Positions 62,859-64,000 of a DNA stretch of 64,000 nucleotides are shown in pieces (position 1 is the stretch's first letter; every line of letters begins with the position of its first letter). This DNA is from an uncultured Bariatricus sp. Lineage in GTDB: Bacteria; Bacillota; Clostridia; Lachnospirales; Lachnospiraceae. The translations under genes were made by a program, and so were the position numbers. The stretch is from NCBI GenBank assembly GCA_934307065.1, contig CAKRCD010000002.1, positions 156,962 to 220,961 of the forward strand, given 5' to 3'. The notes below the pieces were generated by a model, which saw only the letters and a list, made by a program, of their open reading frames with translations, did not search any database and had not been told where the DNA came from.

Positions 62859-63023
62859 TTATAGCTTAGAATCGTATTTATGTGTCTGCGAAGTAATATG
62901 TTCTTTGAGAACAAGGTTTATGTACTGACTGAAAGAACGGTCATCGTTTTCTGCTAAATCTTTCACTTTAGCAATAATATCTGCATCCAGTGTAATGCTT
63001 ACTTTTGTCTTTAGTGGTTTCAT
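62859..63023 (-). CDS. Ribbon-helix-helix DNA-binding protein (antitoxin-like)
   Basis: 54-aa protein. The beta strand KTKVSITLDADIIAKVK, a turn (AENDDRSFSQYI) and a second helix NLVLKEHI form the RHH_1/CopG-type fold. A strong RBS (AGAGGAGG, 7 bases before ATG 63023) sets the start; the longer upstream frame is not needed. Such small proteins are repressors or antitoxins. It faces away from the gene at 63131, with a repeat-bearing gap between them. Confidence 0.8.
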   Translation of the reverse strand: MKPLKTKVSITLDADIIAKVKDLAENDDRSFSQYINLVLKEHITSQTHKYDSKL

Positions 63024-63058
63024 GTATATCCTCCTCTTTAGGTAAAATATAACATTTT

Positions 63059-63098
63059 GTAAGATAAAGTATTTAAAAGTAAGATAAAATAGGATAAA
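63059..63098. repeat. GATAAA repeats between divergent genes
   Basis: GTAAGATAAA occurs at 63059-63068 and 63079-63088, and GGATAAA at 63092-63098. The GATAAA cores start at 63063, 63083 and 63093, that is 20 and 10 bases apart, on the same face of the helix. A likely binding array for the adjacent ribbon-helix-helix protein. Confidence 0.6.
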
Positions 63099-63130
63099 GT
63101 AGTATGATAGGTATATATGGAGGAGAACAG

Positions 63131-63385
63131 ATGGAAGATACAAAGCGTACACATAAATTAACAGAAGAAGAATGGGAACGATTTTGGAAATTTGCCGCGG
63201 GTGATGAATTGGATTTTTATGAGAGAATTTTGATGAATCAACCGGAAGAACAACAGCAAAATTTTTTGGAACAACATCCGGATTTTTTTGCAGAATATAA
63301 ATTGAATCCATGGAAAGATGAAAATAGGATGATGCTGCTTCAGGATAAAATATTCAGGGGATTGATGAGGCGGATTGGAAAGTAG
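63131..63385 (+). CDS. Hypothetical protein
   Basis: 84-aa soluble, acidic and aromatic-rich product (TEEEWERFWKFAAGDELDFY). No domain is recognised. GGAGGAG lies 5 bases before ATG 63131; ATG 63104 is in frame but lacks an RBS. It is divergent from the ribbon-helix-helix gene and shares its repeat-bearing control region. A toxin partner is conceivable but unproven. Confidence 0.6.
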   Translation: MEDTKRTHKLTEEEWERFWKFAAGDELDFYERILMNQPEEQQQNFLEQHPDFFAEYKLNPWKDENRMMLLQDKIFRGLMRRIGK

Positions 63386-63590
63386 ATGCATTGTTCCGGT
63401 ATTTTAGTACATGTTGTTCCGATATCGTTGATATGGCTCCCTTAAAGTGGCATACTATATCTGAAAACAGAGAAATAATCTATGTTTATGACAGTAAAAC
63501 AGGCTTCTGAACAAGGAACTTATGGCAACAGCAGGTTGCTTTTCGAATTGCGGATTTATCGATATGATAAAGGTAACGGAGGTGGCGACT

Positions 63591-64000
63591 ATGGAAACAA
63601 AAAATATTATTTTAAAGCTTCGTACAGAAAGAGGAATGTCACAAGACGAGCTGGCGGATAAAATCATGGTAACAAGGCAGGCGGTCTCACGCTGGGAAAA
63701 TGGAGATACCATTCCAAATACTGATACATTAAAGCTCTTATCAAAAGAATTTGATGTATCCATTAATACTCTTTTGGGAGAACCCAGAAAGCTGATATGT
63801 CAGTGCTGTGGAATGCCAATTGATGATGATTGTATATTGGGACGTGATAAGGATGGCACATTAAATGAGGAGTATTGTAAATGGTGCTATGCAGATGGAA
63901 CATATACATATAATGATATGGATGAATTGATTGATGTGTGTGTAAAGAATATGGTAAATGAAAACTTTACCGAAAAACAGGCACGCTCTTATTTGAAAGA
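63591..64000 (+). CDS. XRE-family regulator with C-terminal zinc ribbon (3' truncated)
   Basis: The frame is open to the window end. A helix-turn-helix of the XRE type fills residues 1-66 (LRTERGMSQDELADKIMVTR, then QAVSRWENG). After it comes a CxxC...CxxC ribbon: CQCCGMPIDDD and YCKWCYADG. This fusion is known in Firmicutes as an HTH plus putative zinc ribbon protein. RBS GGAGGTG lies 7 bases before ATG 63591. The final part and function are outside the window. Confidence 0.85.
   Translation, partial: METKNIILKLRTERGMSQDELADKIMVTRQAVSRWENGDTIPNTDTLKLLSKEFDVSINTLLGEPRKLICQCCGMPIDDDCILGRDKDGTLNEEYCKWCYADGTYTYNDMDELIDVCVKNMVNENFTEKQARSYLK

Noticed and set aside
1..64000. tRNA, rRNA, insertion sequences and prophage genes
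   Set aside because: No cloverleaf-like sequence, rRNA segment, transposase, integrase or phage structural gene was recognised on either strand.

Overview
The window reads as chromosomal DNA of an anaerobic Firmicute, most likely a gut Lachnospiraceae (Blautia/Dorea/Coprococcus-like). The grounds are AT-leaning codon use, strong AGGAGG-type ribosome binding sites, TTGACA/TATAAT promoters, a CIRCE-controlled clpB, the clostridial order def-fmt-rsmB-rlmN-prpC-prkC-rsgA-rpe-thiN, and many peptide and amino-acid transporters. Almost every gene up to 44.6 kb is on the + strand.

Layout. 1-14.4 kb is a peptide-scavenging region. It holds the tail of one Dpp/Opp ABC importer, two M20 peptidases with a small M20 lid-like protein between them, a second complete Dpp/Opp importer with its own lipoprotein, then an M55 D-aminopeptidase and an M42 aminopeptidase. 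14.6-20.2 kb carries an EamA exporter, a phospholipid set (YbhN-like flippase, PssA-like synthase, PLD/cardiolipin-synthase-like enzyme) and an SNF symporter. 20.2-25.4 kb has clpB with a CIRCE operator, gap and dinB. 25.4-30.6 kb is a cell-wall set: a D-aspartate-ligase-like ATP-grasp enzyme, aspartate racemase and two different MurE paralogues. 30.7-42.6 kb is a long housekeeping operon from priA to thiN. 42.7-44.6 kb is an ECF sigma factor with a membrane partner.

44.7-54.6 kb holds an AGCS symporter, a MacB/FtsX-type ABC system, a ZIP transporter, a TetR regulator, oleate hydratase and a MATE exporter. From 54.6 kb the DNA becomes accessory in character. It has a small minus-strand orphan, a DUF4143 ATPase behind a striking 33-bp-period repeat array, two adjacent genes that each look internally deleted, a redox-type C_GCAxxG protein, a hydrolase, a GNAT, a Fic protein, a MarR-MATE operon with a clear operator, a ribbon-helix-helix gene divergent from an orphan, and a truncated XRE regulator at the end.

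The observations most worth a second look are the 15-bp core repeated at exact 33-bp spacing into the ribosome binding site of the DUF4143 ATPase, the D-Asp/MurE cluster (one Lys-like and one DAP-like MurE), the free-standing M20 lid protein beside an M20 enzyme that has lost the lid histidine, and a dispersed ~65-bp intergenic element found twice directly ahead of ribosome binding sites. Functional statements rest on motif recognition by eye; no database search was run.
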